This document shows positions 36,098 through 49,200 of a DNA stretch of 64,000 nucleotides, piece by piece. The DNA is from Echinococcus granulosus (Eukaryota; Platyhelminthes; Cestoda; Cyclophyllidea; Taeniidae): assembly GCF_000524195.1 (NCBI RefSeq), contig NW_020170440.1:389407-453406 (forward strand). The letters run 5' to 3'. The position numbers and the translations under genes are program-made. Within the stretch, counting starts at the first letter, position 1. Every line of letters starts with the position of its first letter. A model generated the notes under the pieces. It saw only the letters and a list, made by a program, of their open reading frames with translations. It did not search any database and was not told the DNA's origin.

Positions 36098-39000
36098 TCA
36101 GGACTTTGGAAGAGACTTTTCGCTCGCAGCATCAGCCTCAACCTCCGCCGCTTCACCATGCACAGTAGCAACGACCACTTGACTCGCACTCTGACTGACA
36201 CTGGAGACGTCATCAGCATCGGCGTCAGGCGGTGGAGGCGGGGCGGCCGCGCAGCTTGGTTGTCCCTCAGGGGTGGGAAAGGTGTCCCAGTAATCGTCTA
36301 CCGCCGAGGCCTCCGCTCCACCTCGGTGCAAACGACGACGTTCTGCTGCTCCCATCGTCTCTGTAGCCTCTTCGCCACTGGTCGACATCACTTCGTCCTC
36401 CGAGTTAAAGGCGTCAGAGCCCTCTTCGAGGTCATCATCACCATCATCATCCTCATCCTCTTCACCTTCTACGCAGTCTCCACGTTCGGGGTTCGGACTC
36501 GTGTTGACGATAGCTGGTGGAGGTATTATGTGAGGTGGCGGAGGCTGAAAAAAAGGGACAAGGACAATCGATGCAGAACGTTTAATACATCCTATTAATT
36601 TAACTCACCCCCAAGTGGCATATATTCAAGGGGAGTTAAATTTTCAATAAGCTTTGATAGAACACTGGTTTCCAACAAATACTAACCGGTACAAAAGCGT
36701 AGGGTGGAATGACAGGTAGTGAGAAGTGCGTAAAACCTGGTGAGGTCGTAGAGGCAGACCAGACACCACCACCTCCAGACGCTGACAACGGCTGTGGAGG
36801 GGGCTGATGAGAAGGGCCCCAAGGGGATCGCAGCTGCTGCATTGCCGGATGCAGCAGATGCGGCGGAGAGGAGACACCAGCAGCCGCAGAAGCGTCCAGG
36901 TGGCAGACAACGTCTTGTCGAACAGCTCGTACGGTTGCACCTGTTGTTGAGGCTGTGTTTGCCGAACGGAGATGGTGATGGAGATTATTGTAGTCCGCAA
37001 GGATATCCGGTTGACAGCCTTTTGGTATGGGGTAGGCTGGGGTCGCTAATGGTACTTCATAGTGGGGCATCTTCTTCAACTAAAGAAGTAGTGGGTACTA
37101 CATGAATGCACTGGTCCAGAGCTTGCTTATCAAGCAGTTGGATGGGTTTGTATAGAAGAGGTGTCTTAGAAGGTCTTTGACAAATTTCATGCTGGCACTG
37201 ATAAAGCCGTTCACAAGTCTAAATTTTTGTAACATTTTAGCCGAGTGCATCTATCGACACAAATTACGTTTCCGTGTATCTATGTGGCCACAAATCAGTA
37301 TGACTCAATCCTACTAACTGTGTATACAAGACAACACAGGAATACAAATCTTCGATGCAAGTCGGCCACTATGGGCTGATAAAAAAGCACCATTTTCACG
37401 AGGACATCTACCAATTAAAAAATTTAAGCACTAGTTGGAGGAATTTCGCATGCAATATTTCATTACCTGTAAACGAATTTCGCGATAGGCAGAGCTGATA
37501 ACAGAAAACCTAGTAAAAAGTAAAACTACCATGCATCAGAGTTTTTAAATGTCCGGAATTCGGATGCAATTCCGTTAAGTGAATTCAAAAGCTGTATATA
37601 GTGCAAGATAAAGAGGGGAGAAACTTACCGGAGAGGTGGGAAGAGTAGGAATAGGAGGCAGTAGGCTGGCCCCAGCACTCTGTTGTGGAGGTCCACTCTG
37701 GTGCATGGCCGCCTGCGCAGCCGCTGTCGCTGCCATGAGAGCAGCCATCATGACAGAGTCTGGTGTGCTCTCCTCACCGCCACAAGACGCCTCTACTTCC
37801 ACAGGTTGCTGCTGTTGTTGGCCCATCAGATACGCCATCATCATTGACGTCGCTGCTATCAGCTGTTGTTGTTGTTGGTCAGACGTTTGTGGCGGGGGCG
37901 GAGGAGGATTTTCGGTAGCAGAGGCGGCAGCAGCGGACTGTGCCCAATGCAAAGCATCGATGAGAAGAAGGCGGGTACGCCAGAGCTCACGCCATGTTGC
38001 TCCCGCCTGTTCAGCGAGGAGTTGAAAGGAGTTGTACGACTCAGCACCCGACGAACTGGCCAGCGAGAGACGAGAGGTGGTCCCACCTCTACGTGTCCAA
38101 GAGGCTGCCGTGGAGCCGCGTGGTGCGTGTCCAAAGATCTGTGAACCACCGTCCAGAACTTCCAAGGTAGAGAACAGACAGAGGGACGTAATCTCCTGAA
38201 ATAGAACAGTGTAGAAATGAACTCTAAGAACATTCAGAAGCTCACTTTTCCGACTTCTCTCTAGCTCCATTGCAGCCGCAGCGGCGCAGAGACGAGAAAG
38301 GGATCCAATGGAAAGATCTTGTTGACTGTGACCTCCACGACCGGCGCCACTGGCGCATTTCCCATTACTGGAATTTGTAGGTGAAGAGACAGCGCGATGA
38401 AGAAGGAGGCTGTTCAGGCTTCGACGCTCACCACCGCTGCCCCCACCCGCAAGGCCGAGGGTAGAGTAAGACCGCGGGACGAGGCGTCGACGACCTTGGA
38501 AGAAGAAAATAATAACCAATCAATGATTATTCCCAAGAAAGTGAAGTAAAAGTTAAAATCTAACTATCTTTTGAACAATAACAATATAACTCTATCATAG
38601 ATTTGTAAGAGCTTATTGAATTTCGACCTCAAAAACCTAACGATCTTTAAAAATGTGAAAAAATTGGTTTCATAAGTAATATAGTTAAAAAAATATGCGG
38701 TCCGAGGAAGTTAGACTTTGGCTTACCTAAACCCTTGCTCGACCACATCCTACGATACCGGCTCCTACGAATTGGTCTTCCCTATACCGAAGAAGAAAAT
38801 AGTTAAACTAGCCGACAAACTGATAACATATGCATCGCGTGGCTCAGTAGACCATATTCAAAGAGCTGACGAAACGAGTAAAAATCGCACCAGATTATGT
38901 TCAAGAGTAGCTGCGACCTCCTCCTCCCGCTGAATGCTGGAGAACGGGTTAAAGAGAGCGCCCCCAGCAGAGGACCTTGGTTTGTGTCCACGATGAGCGG

Positions 39001-40234
39001 TGAAGAGGGATTGAGAGGAGGTGAGGGAGTTCGATTTATGAATCGGTTTTGCGGCTGCCACCGCCACCGCTGTGGTCGCTGCCGCATTGCTACTAGCAAC
39101 GGAAGAGGTATTCCCACCAACTCCGCGAATGGTCGACGTCGCATTCGTCGCTCCAACGGAAGACATCACCCAACCTGAGTTCAGTAGTGAGGAGACTAAA
39201 TCTTGTTTGATTAGTGAAGTAATTAAAAAACATCATTTCTCAAAAACCTCAACGCAAAAAATCAAAGCCCAAAAACTTCCCAAGATACTGTTGAGTAAGT
39301 ATACAAATCTACACTATGGGAAGATTTGACTACCCAACATCAATACATCTTTAAACGGCTGAACATTTCAAAGTTGCATGAAGTGAAAGAAGGCACATCC
39401 GACTCCGCCATCTCAGGCAGTCTGATACGCATTTAACCCCAAATCCAAACACTCAAAGATAGTGAAGCTATAATAAGCCAGCCTTCAAACAGCTTCATCC
39501 GATTCGGATTACCAGAAGACTGATACAGACAGTACTGCTACTAACCGCTGGAGTCTCAAAAGAACTGGGTAGCCACAGTAAACGTCAAGGCGGAAAGCCG
39601 TCAGTATGGAATTCACCGGACTGCAAAAAACGTGGCTCTAACTCCAAGATCATACCAGACACGTTGATTTTCTGTCTGTCGGTCACTATTTTCACCTTAC
39701 TTTACACCAACTAACAGATGGCGGGTCACTCTCTCGTAAACTAAGAAACATGCAGGTTAATTCAATTCCAATCCTTCAGGTTCCTTTGCTTCTAACTCTT
39801 GAACCGAGTTTCTAACAGGGCATTTTGGATGATCAGAATTAAGGGGATCGTTATGATACTAATTAAGGGTTTAAAAGAGCATTAAAGACAGCGAGATGGC
39901 GCAAACTTTAAAAAGGTCAGATTACGACTCACTCCCGTCATTTGTGGACAAAGAGTAGCGTCGATTGCATCCACAGGAGACATCGGAGGTGGCCACAGTT
40001 CTGGTCACAGCCATTCCACCACCACCAGCTACGGCGATGGAACCATTGTCGGCACTGACCTTTACCTCCTCCACCGGCACAACCTCATAGTCATGGAAGA
40101 ATATGCCTGGATCCCACCACGAGAACGTAGCGGGCAGATGGAAGTTCGTAGATTTGTTGATAACGATCATCTGTGGAGAAAAGGGCTTACTTCCCGTTGA
40201 TTTCTTCGGACAGGCGGTGAGGAAAGAAATAACC
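36098..40234 (-). CDS. SMO: SMO exons for the C-terminal cytoplasmic tail (six exons)
   Basis: Exons 40234-39933, 39174-38891, 38781-38727 (55-nt micro-exon), 38494-37629, 37079-36687 and 36544-36098 keep one frame through five introns. They encode about 780 residues of disordered tail: an Ala/Ser/Thr block, RRRL and RRSL patches that could be kinase sites, two runs of five Gln, a run of six Pro, a histidine/proline section, a 40-residue Asp/Glu-rich section (near 36430-36480) and a terminal Ala/Glu/Ser-rich stretch. Human SMO has a tail of about 245 residues. No sequence homology to known tails is claimed; membership rests on phase continuity with TM7. Confidence 0.75.
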
Positions 40235-43200
40235 CTACATAATGAGAAAGAGAGCGAGTTCATGGTTAGAATGCACCTAATAAACTCATTAAAACATGCG
40301 AGGAGCAAAGCAACAACTGTATTCAAACAGCCTTTGGGTCTTGCAGTTAGATTTCAATTGACTCACATTCCGTTATGATGGCTAACACAGAAAAGTGAAC
40401 AATAAAAGGCCCGAGAATTTTTTAAAAGAAGGAGGTGGAGACTGTGTAACAGAATTGTATTATTTACATATTTGACTACCTTGGACTTCGTGGTCTCCCA
40501 ACGCTTTTTACGTTGTGATTACTTTAAATTTTTTAATAAGACGTCGCCAGCGGCGGTGATGTACCTGCGTAGAAGACTAAGCCATTTGTGTTTAACAGAA
40601 GCGTCCAGGAGGCACATGGAAGCGAAGACAAGATTGGACATGAGGTAAGTGAAGAGGTTTAACAGGATCGGACCTGCGAGGGGACGTCCTGACGCGGAGG
40701 CGTCGACGTCCTCTTCAGAGGATATGGAGGTGGAGGAAGACACGATCTGATGGTCTTCGCGACGAACACGAAGCCCAGAGGTGATTGTGGATGCGGCGGC
40801 AGCAGCGGTGGCGTTGAGAGAATTAGGTAGAGGAGAATCGAAGAAACAAATATCCGTCGTAAATGGTGTTCGACAGCTTGATGAGGCTGCCACGCCGTCT
40901 AAGCCCATTAGGCGATGTCGCAGTTGACAGCTAAAAATTTGCATGAGCCGTAAGTTAAACTGGTTGTTAATAGTTAAGAGGTTACCATGGAAAGGAAAAT
41001 AACGTGAATATCGTCAGTTGGTGTGACTATAGAATCAGTGTCAAGAATTGAGAAGCAAAGGCAATCAAGAACAAAACATACAAGAGAAACAGTCGCTGAG
41101 TCTCCAACCACTTTGGCTCCTCCACGTAGGCGTAAGCGTGAACCCCCGCAGAAAAAGTAAGGAGTGCCGTCAATGTGAGGATATATATCACTAGCGGAAA
41201 TACACAAAGCAAAACGCATAATTTACTCATAGCGCCACAGTAGAACGATCACCTAATGTCGGCACGTACCGTAGGCGCGAAAGCACATTGTCAGGCGATG
41301 TGCCATTTCCCTGTCTACCGGTGCATAGGAGGCGACGACAAGGTAGCCACGCAGCTGCCATATCGATCGCATTGCCCTGCTGAGGTAGGTAACCTTGAGG
41401 AAGAGGCAGAGCACCAGAGGGGCTACCACCATGGCGCAGTAGGCCCAAAGAGTGCGGATCCCCACCAAACAAAGGCCCGATAGAGGTTCGCCATCAATCT
41501 AGCATAAAAGGAGGACGCAAGCACTACCATTTCATGGCTTAGCATACACATGTAAGCTTTATTTTATTTGTTGTCGCAAACGCTTGGATAAAATAAGAAA
41601 AGAGTATGTATACATAGTGTCGCAAGCAAAACATGTGGCAGCAGGTGAGATGTAAATTCCAACCAGCTTTGATGAGGAAAATCTCGAACTGAACGCTGGT
41701 GATGAAAAGGTATGAAACCATCAACCAAAGATACTGGAAGGGGGGTAGATTTATGAATTTTCTTAAGTAAAAAATCCATCAATCGGTTCCGGTTAGTGGT
41801 TCTTCACAAAACAAGGCTACTTTCCGAAAAATAGGCCGGTCGACGTACGACCGTCAATACTTGTCGTAGGCATGGGTAACCACAAGTAGAATGTTATAAT
41901 TGGGATATTTGAGAGAAACGACTGGCCGAAGAGACTCACTTCAGAAGCAGTAAGGCCGATTAGAGCAAAGACCACAGGCACAGCGAAGGCGGCGATGCGG
42001 ATACAGGTGATTTGCGACCCTATGGAGTTGAAGGTGGCCCGTTGACCAACCACCACGTCGCCTCCGCCCATTTCCGCATGATTGGCCAGTGCACAGCCAA
42101 TGGGCGTAGTGGGATAGAGGAGGCGGCAAACCAATGGTAGTGATTGATGCTCCGGGCGATCGCCCTCCGACAGCTTCCATGTGGTGTTTTGGCTGCAGGG
42201 CTGACGTGGTTGAGGTGCTGCCAAAAAGAAAAGAAAACTGGCACTGGATTTTTTATTCAAAAAATGAGCTAGGTACGTGCAGTAAAGGCAAACTAGTGTA
42301 AAATCTGTTGTCAAAAATAGTCCCACGGAGTGGAAAATCACCGACATGAATATGTGATTGCTCCTTCAAAGACACGAATGGGCGTCTCTGTAAGCAACAG
42401 CTTAGCACATGCAAGAAATCTAAAAATCTACCGAGCTGATTTTTTTGTGGCGTTGAGAAATGCAGATGAAGCGTTTGCCATGTAAGAAATATGCAGCGAT
42501 GCTTATGGGAAAAAAAGTAAGAAAACAGAACGATACGGTAAATTTACCCCACAAATTTAGCGATAGAAGAATTTTAGAAAAGCAACAACGCCTTACCTTT
42601 TTCCTCCATCTCAATCGCACTCAGCCGCCTCTTCGTACCTCCTGTTGCCACAGTAGAAACAGCGGGACTAGCGGGCGACACGGAACCCTCCATGGCCTCA
42701 TTCACTCCACCTCCACTGTCACCGCTCCTAAGCCGCCTTTTTGGGAGTTCGCAAGAGTCAGGTGGCAACAGGAGTGCAGGATGCTTGTACCGCCAACATT
42801 GAAGGCGCCACACACCTCCACTGAGACGTCGTCGGCGAAGGGCGGGGGTGGAGCCAATCGCGGTGAAACCGACAAAGTTGGTATCAACGATGAGCGAGGC
42901 GGCGGTGTGGAATGCAGCGAAGATGGCATAGTCAAGGACGTTTGACCACAGCGCCACGGCGAGCATGGGAATGTAGACCAACATGAAACAGATCACACAG
43001 AGAATGGGCGATCCCGTTCTGCAAAGGCGAAAAGACGCGTCCTACTGAAATAGTGTTCGAGTAGGTGTACCCGAAACGACGAATTCAAAACCACTTCTGC
43101 AAAGCTTGAAGACGAGTGCTTCCGCTTCAAAGATTACAAAAAACCAGGACCAAAAATGAAATTAAAGTGGACGCCAATCGAAAGACGGTTCTGTGCACTG

Positions 43201-46200
43201 GGAAATTAGTCGGCTAGATGCATGTTGGGGCAGCGCAGCCTAATGTAGATGCGATTGACACGGTTAGTCCCTAATTCGTGATGATGAAAAATTTGCCGTT
43301 ATCCTGTTTCTATAGTAGTTTAAAGGGGGAAACTATCGATCCAATAGGTTTACGGGGCGAGATTATGACTTGTTCAGTACATGAGGTATCTTTATTCGCA
43401 TTTAAAGGCTCTCATTTATGTTCTCCATCAATAAGAGGAAGAATTACTCGCTCAAGTGATTTTTGGATCAAAGGTGCATTCAAAAAAAAAAAATCTACGT
43501 TGTCAGTGGGAACAGCGGAAATGAGTTTACTCATAAATCCCGCTCCCCCTTGGAAAATCTAGATTCAACTCAAGCTTCTTTAGGGTTGGCCGTGTTGTCA
43601 TGTCAAACAGCCTTCAAGTTTTTCGACAACTAATAACTTTCGCGAAGTAGGGGAAACAGAGAAAAGCGAATCTAAAACCAATCGCAACCTGTCCTAAGAA
43701 AGAGCAGTCAACTAGCTGGTGCAAATAACTGAGTACACCCAAGTGAGAGAACTCACTGAGTCTGCGGTTCACCGACGCGCACACTGCCATCGGCACGACA
43801 GGCGACGGCATCATCCACGCCCGGCAGATGTGGTATCAGGAGGCCTAGGCAGCCGATGAGGAAGGCCAAGTGAATGAAAGTGAGCGCAGTGTGTGACAGA
43901 CAACGATAAGCCGCACTCATTGTCGACATTGGCAATGTCGTTCCTCCCTCCCCGCCACCGTATCTTGGAAACGAGGTGGAAGAGCGAATCAGTCGCAGAG
44001 TGAACTAAAAAGACCCAGGAAAGAAAGCGGTGGATGAAAGTGGATGAACTGTTAAGCAGGCGGATGACTATGTAAGTCCACAGCCAATGATTTGTTAAAC
44101 AGTGAGAAATGGATAAGGAAAGTTGAAGATAAAAAAGGCAGCGAGTAGTAGCCTCCGTAGGTAAACACAGAGCTAAATAAAGAGGCTTGCGATGTCACAC
44201 TTTCCAAAAGCGTTGGTAGTCGTTTAAGTGCATGAGGATGACTTATTATCCCAGAAAGGTTACATAAACAGTTGTCTACCTTGTCAATGGGCATTAGGCG
44301 TGAAATGTCTCCGACAATTCATTGCTTTCTGCACGGATGCAAAACACTGCAATAGTTGACTTAAAATAGCCAGCGAGCAGGCAAGCGGTTTGAGAGGTTG
44401 TGTTCCAGTACTTGATGTTAAACTTGAAATTGAGCTATGCGATAAGCTAAAATAGACTCTCGTTCAGGCTGTAGATACTGCAATACGTTAGCTGTTTAAC
44501 TCTCGATTTAGGGACTCCGTTGAGCGACCTAGCCTCTGGGTCATGCCGGTAGCCCCAATATCTTCTGTATGGTGAAAATACATATCCTGTCCGAGTATTT
44601 TATCTTCTTTCGTCTTCAGTACAGTCTCGGGGCGCTGTAGATCATGCGTAAGCTGGCATCATGAATTGACCGGAGGTTAGATATTTGAACTAGTAAAGCA
44701 ACCCACCAAGGCAGAGAAGCTTCCGGTATGACTGAATGGAGTAAGAACTGGAAAAGATCTTGTATCGTTCTCCTTGCTACCACCACGGAGCAGTAAGGGG
44801 AACGAGTGTTTAGCTTCTTGAAGGGATGAATCAATTCACAAACCATACTGTCCCGCTATAGTTGTCATTCCATTAATAATAGACTGAGGCCAAAACAATG
44901 AGCCCATATGACGACGGAGCTGGTCTGGTGGATAGACTAAGCTGGAAGTGGAATTCAAGGCTGTTTCAGGAACAATAATGTAAGTTTTTGTTCCGATTCA
45001 AGAAAGTGATGACTAAAAAAGGTTGGAATGAATAAAAAGCAGGTGCTAGAAACGAGACTTAAGGATGGATACTAGTAGTGCCATAGGCGCTGCAAATTAC
45101 TAGCAGTATTTTACGCTCATTTTGCATGATTTTGTCCCTTTCTCTCTTTCCTTCCTTTGCTACTGTTGTTTAAATTATGACTGTCTGCACCGCCGAAAGG
45201 GGATTCACATTACTGCCGCCCCGTCAAATCGGCTTGCCCAGATGGGTGAAAACAATGTTTGCCTTTGTGCAATTATTGTAGCATTAAACCACGGCAAGTA
45301 TAAAAAACGCGGTTTCTCTATTGGATCGCTTTACTACCCCATTTCGTCCTCTCCCATTGCCCTGTATTTAAGCTAGTGAGAATGAGCGAAGGCTTTAAAC
45401 CACCAAATCTGACAGGTGACACAGCAGGCACCACGTCAAAAGCTTAAAATGGCTACAGTTTAGATAAGTGACTCGACCAAGGTATAAGCGAAGAATGAGA
45501 AGACCTAATCAATTAATGCCCCAGGAATGACACTCATGATGAGGAAAGTGACTTCTTTTGTCAAAACATTGGACACGTGGACGAGTCTAACTGATCACAT
45601 TTCAAGGCAGGCAAAACATAAAGTCATTCGTCGGTCATATACTACTCACAAATAGTAAGGCCTGTCAACGATGTGAATTGAGTGCTTATATTCCAACTTT
45701 CAAATAGGACTCGAATAAATTCTGACTCAAACGCTAGGCAAATGGAGGAAATCAAAAATGTAAGTTAAATAAATAATTCAATAAGGATGAAAGGAGTGCT
45801 CGTATTTAAATCTGCAAGATAACCATGAAGTGACGCTGCTAACTGAAGTCAAGATCATGAAAATACAAACCTTAAAGACTACTTAGATCGTGGTTGCAAA
45901 AAAAGCAAGAAAAAAAAACCTACAAGTACGCAGACATTGACGAGGATACCGGCGACAGCGGCTGCGAAGATGAGATTTCGGGCAAGAGTGTAGTGCTCTG
46001 GTCGGTAGATGGGACTGCGACAGGGAAAGGCGCACGTCGCAATGCCCTTGATCCTGACAAGGCGTTGGGGGCATTTAACAGTTGCAACAGCAACTATGAC
46101 AGTAGTATATTTTGGCCTAGCTTACCAATTTCGACTGTTTGTGGTGGACATCAGTGGTGCCTGGCATTCCGCCTTGTTGGCGTCGAATATCTTTGGCCGC

Positions 46201-49200
46201 AACTTGTTCTAAAGCGAGAAGACGAGTGGTAGTGCCAAATTTCTAGGTGATGGTTGTGTAGGTGTGAAGTTGAAAGGGAGAGGAGGTATGGAGTGTCAAG
46301 GAATTGGATCGGAGTACTCATTCAGCGCGTATACTAAACCAGGTGCCAACTAACAATCCCTGCTAAACATCGAAGCCGTGGAAAATGCGTTAAAATTAAT
46401 CAAACAAACTGTGGAAAACGACTTTTGTTAGTACATCACTGAGATTCGTTGCTGTGAGCCACATAAACAAATTGGCACGATCTAAGTAAGTGCACTGCAT
46501 AATTCAGGCATAGTAGAGTAAGTTGAGGACTATGTCTGACGCTACACTTTAGATAAACCACGGCAAGAGTCTCCACGAGATATGAAATATGGTGAAACTA
46601 AGAAAATGAAAGGTTTTTGAGACATAACAAGAATTATTAAACATGAAATTCAAGGAAAACAATGGCAAATAATTAAGTCATTCCTAGTACTTACACTATG
46701 AGGCACAAATGACGGTGAAAGAATAACGAACTACGGAGAACAAGCGAACGTGAGGATATGACCCCAAAAAGTGACTTGTGGAGATAAAGTCATGCACAGT
46801 GGAGGCAAATAAAACTGAAGACTGGACGAGACAAAAAAGCGTATTTCAAACGAATTCCTTTAAAAATCTCACAAAGGAGTCAAGAAAGAAATGAAACCGA
46901 CCACCGGGAGTGAACTTAGGCCAGAGGTTTGATTAATTTGTCCTAAATTAAAAGCAAATTTTTAAAAATGCTGAAGTACTTTGAAGAGCAGCGTAAAAAA
47001 AAGTTGGAGATAGAATGCACAAATTGCCTTAATTCAAAAGGAAGGTTTGTCTTAATAGCTACTTACCTGAGAGAGGGGGAATAACCTCAAATAAGCAGTA
47101 GAAGGCAATGAGAGCCGAAAAACAGGCATACTTTCTTGAAAAATTGCAATCGTTTGTTAAAGACGTCATGTTTTGCGCATCTCCTTTCATGAAAAAGAGC
47201 GCATATTAAAGTGAACAAACACGAAACTGTCTTAAAAGAATTAGAAACTTAGAAGGAGAAAATAATGTTACTTCAAAACGAAGGGTTTAGAGATTAACTA
47301 GTCATTCAATGAGAAGAAAAGGAATACCCGTTGAATAAAGATGACGCCAAACTGTATCAAGAGGAAAACAAGAAGGGGGCAGATGTAACTGTGAAACCGT
47401 GGATTATAACAGTTGAATGTAAAAACAGGTGGATTTCTTGGCCAGCCATTCGGTAACGGAAACAGGAAGAGATACAGAGTGAGCACAGAAGTCAGCGCCA
47501 ACCTGCCGACAAACGGGAGCATAGATGTCACACTGGAGGAAGCGAGGCACACTATCGCCAAGCAGGCTGCGTCCACCGATTCCGTGACCGGAGAAGAGAA
47601 GAGGGCAGGCCTTCCGGACCGCCAGGCACATGCCACGCTCGGGCAGGACGACCTGCGAGTACTCCACTCGCACCGTTTCTGCTGCTGCCGTCGTTGGTGA
47701 TGATCCCTTCAAGCGTTGACACTCGGGCACGTAAACGGTACAGAGGAATATCTACAAGCATGATGGGAAGTACTACTGAAGCAATATGTGGTCGGAGAGC
47801 GAAACTCCAGATCCAGTAGCTATATAGTGGAATGGAGGGTGACAGTAAATAACCGGAGGCTGGAAATGTATTCAGCAGTGAAGTCTTGTCGATGATTTTA
47901 TGTAGGTATTGTGACGTCTAATTGAGACCCACCCTTTGGCGCTCGAAAAGGGCGAAGCGGAGAAGTGGGTGAAGAGGTTATTGCGAAAAAGACGACTATC
48001 GTTCCCTTCTCTTCATACACGAAGTTCTCCCAGGCTCCACCACAGTATAGCAGCTGGATTCCCCTGTCTGCATCGATGACACCGCGGGTGCGTGAAAAAC
48101 GTGTCTAGTTTACACACTCACATAGATGGGGCACACTTCGAGGTTGATTTGTACCACTGCTATCACTGCACTCGCTTCGCTCCATGAAACAGTGGAATCC
48201 GCTACAAGAAACCACTGAATGTTAGCTCAAAATACTGGGTCCAATCTCCGAGACGGAGCTATAACTCCGGTCAGAAATAGTCTTTACATGGTGAAACGTA
48301 AGATCTTGTTTTTAGACCTCGCTAAGAATGTAGCGAGACGACCGGTACATCTGATAGCTAAACCATGGAGAAAAAAAGCATGGAAAATAAAACGCACTGA
48401 GTAATATCAAGATGTGAGCAAAAAACTAGCAATGGGTCATTTTTTCAGTAAATACACTTTTTAAGGGATCATGTTTAGCATTCCCACGATTGCAGACACG
48501 AAATAGGGCGCCTACTACTTCGAATTCAGCAATCACTGATAGCGATGCATATGGTAAAAAAACATTAATAGGGCTATTTAGCCTCCTCACCAAATTAAAA
48601 GCTGAGTCGTTAAGTTGGTGACTAGCGCCAAGAAACTAAGCAATGGATGAAATTGCTTTTCCGCCTCTCCCAATGCCAGCACGGCTTACAGAGATCCCTA
48701 ATTGGAATAGAAAAGATCTCTTCCAAAAATAAATTATTTTTTACTTATGAATATAAAAAGTAAGCAGTGTATTTATAAAGCGCAGAAAACCATCCAATCA
48801 AACGAGGCAGGCAACAATTTTTCATCTGTCCATTTGAACACGCTGCCTCTACGGTGCATTTGCAAGTCCAGCGACTTTTCAATGCATCCTAAATTTGGCG
48901 TTGACAGTTACAAATGCTATATAGTCGAGCGAACCATAAACAGGTTATGACTTATGGTCACAGTTATGGAATGTTTTTGGTGTGGCTACCTTTTTATGTG
49001 GCTAAAAGCATAGATCACCACTAGGATAAATGGACCATCATTGACAATAACAGAAATCGCCAAACGCCATAGCAACGAGAGACAGGACATTATGCGGGTT
49101 CTAACAAAACTCAAAATGGATAGAAATGAAGGCTGACTCCTGTTTCACTAATTTGTAGATGTGAAATGTGGGAAGAATCAGTCAGTGGAAAAGTACTATC

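Noticed and set aside
38160..38260. Apparent 50-nt intron (A|GTGAGC ... TTTCAG) inside the large SMO tail exon
   Set aside because: Removing 50 nt shifts the frame and meets a stop within about 30 codons; the unspliced frame continues through to the polyQ part and a strong donor.
36158..39329. Plus-strand open frames of 70-146 codons
   Set aside because: Antisense shadows of GC-rich SMO tail exons; the minus strand has matched splice sites and the low-complexity protein.
48122..48201. Minus-strand exon-like segment with good splice sites whose peptide could be aligned to the SMO CRD
   Set aside because: The true CRD exon at 50793-50982 joins 47751 directly in phase 0 and supplies all cysteines; the segment has only one cysteine and would insert extra residues in a conserved helix.
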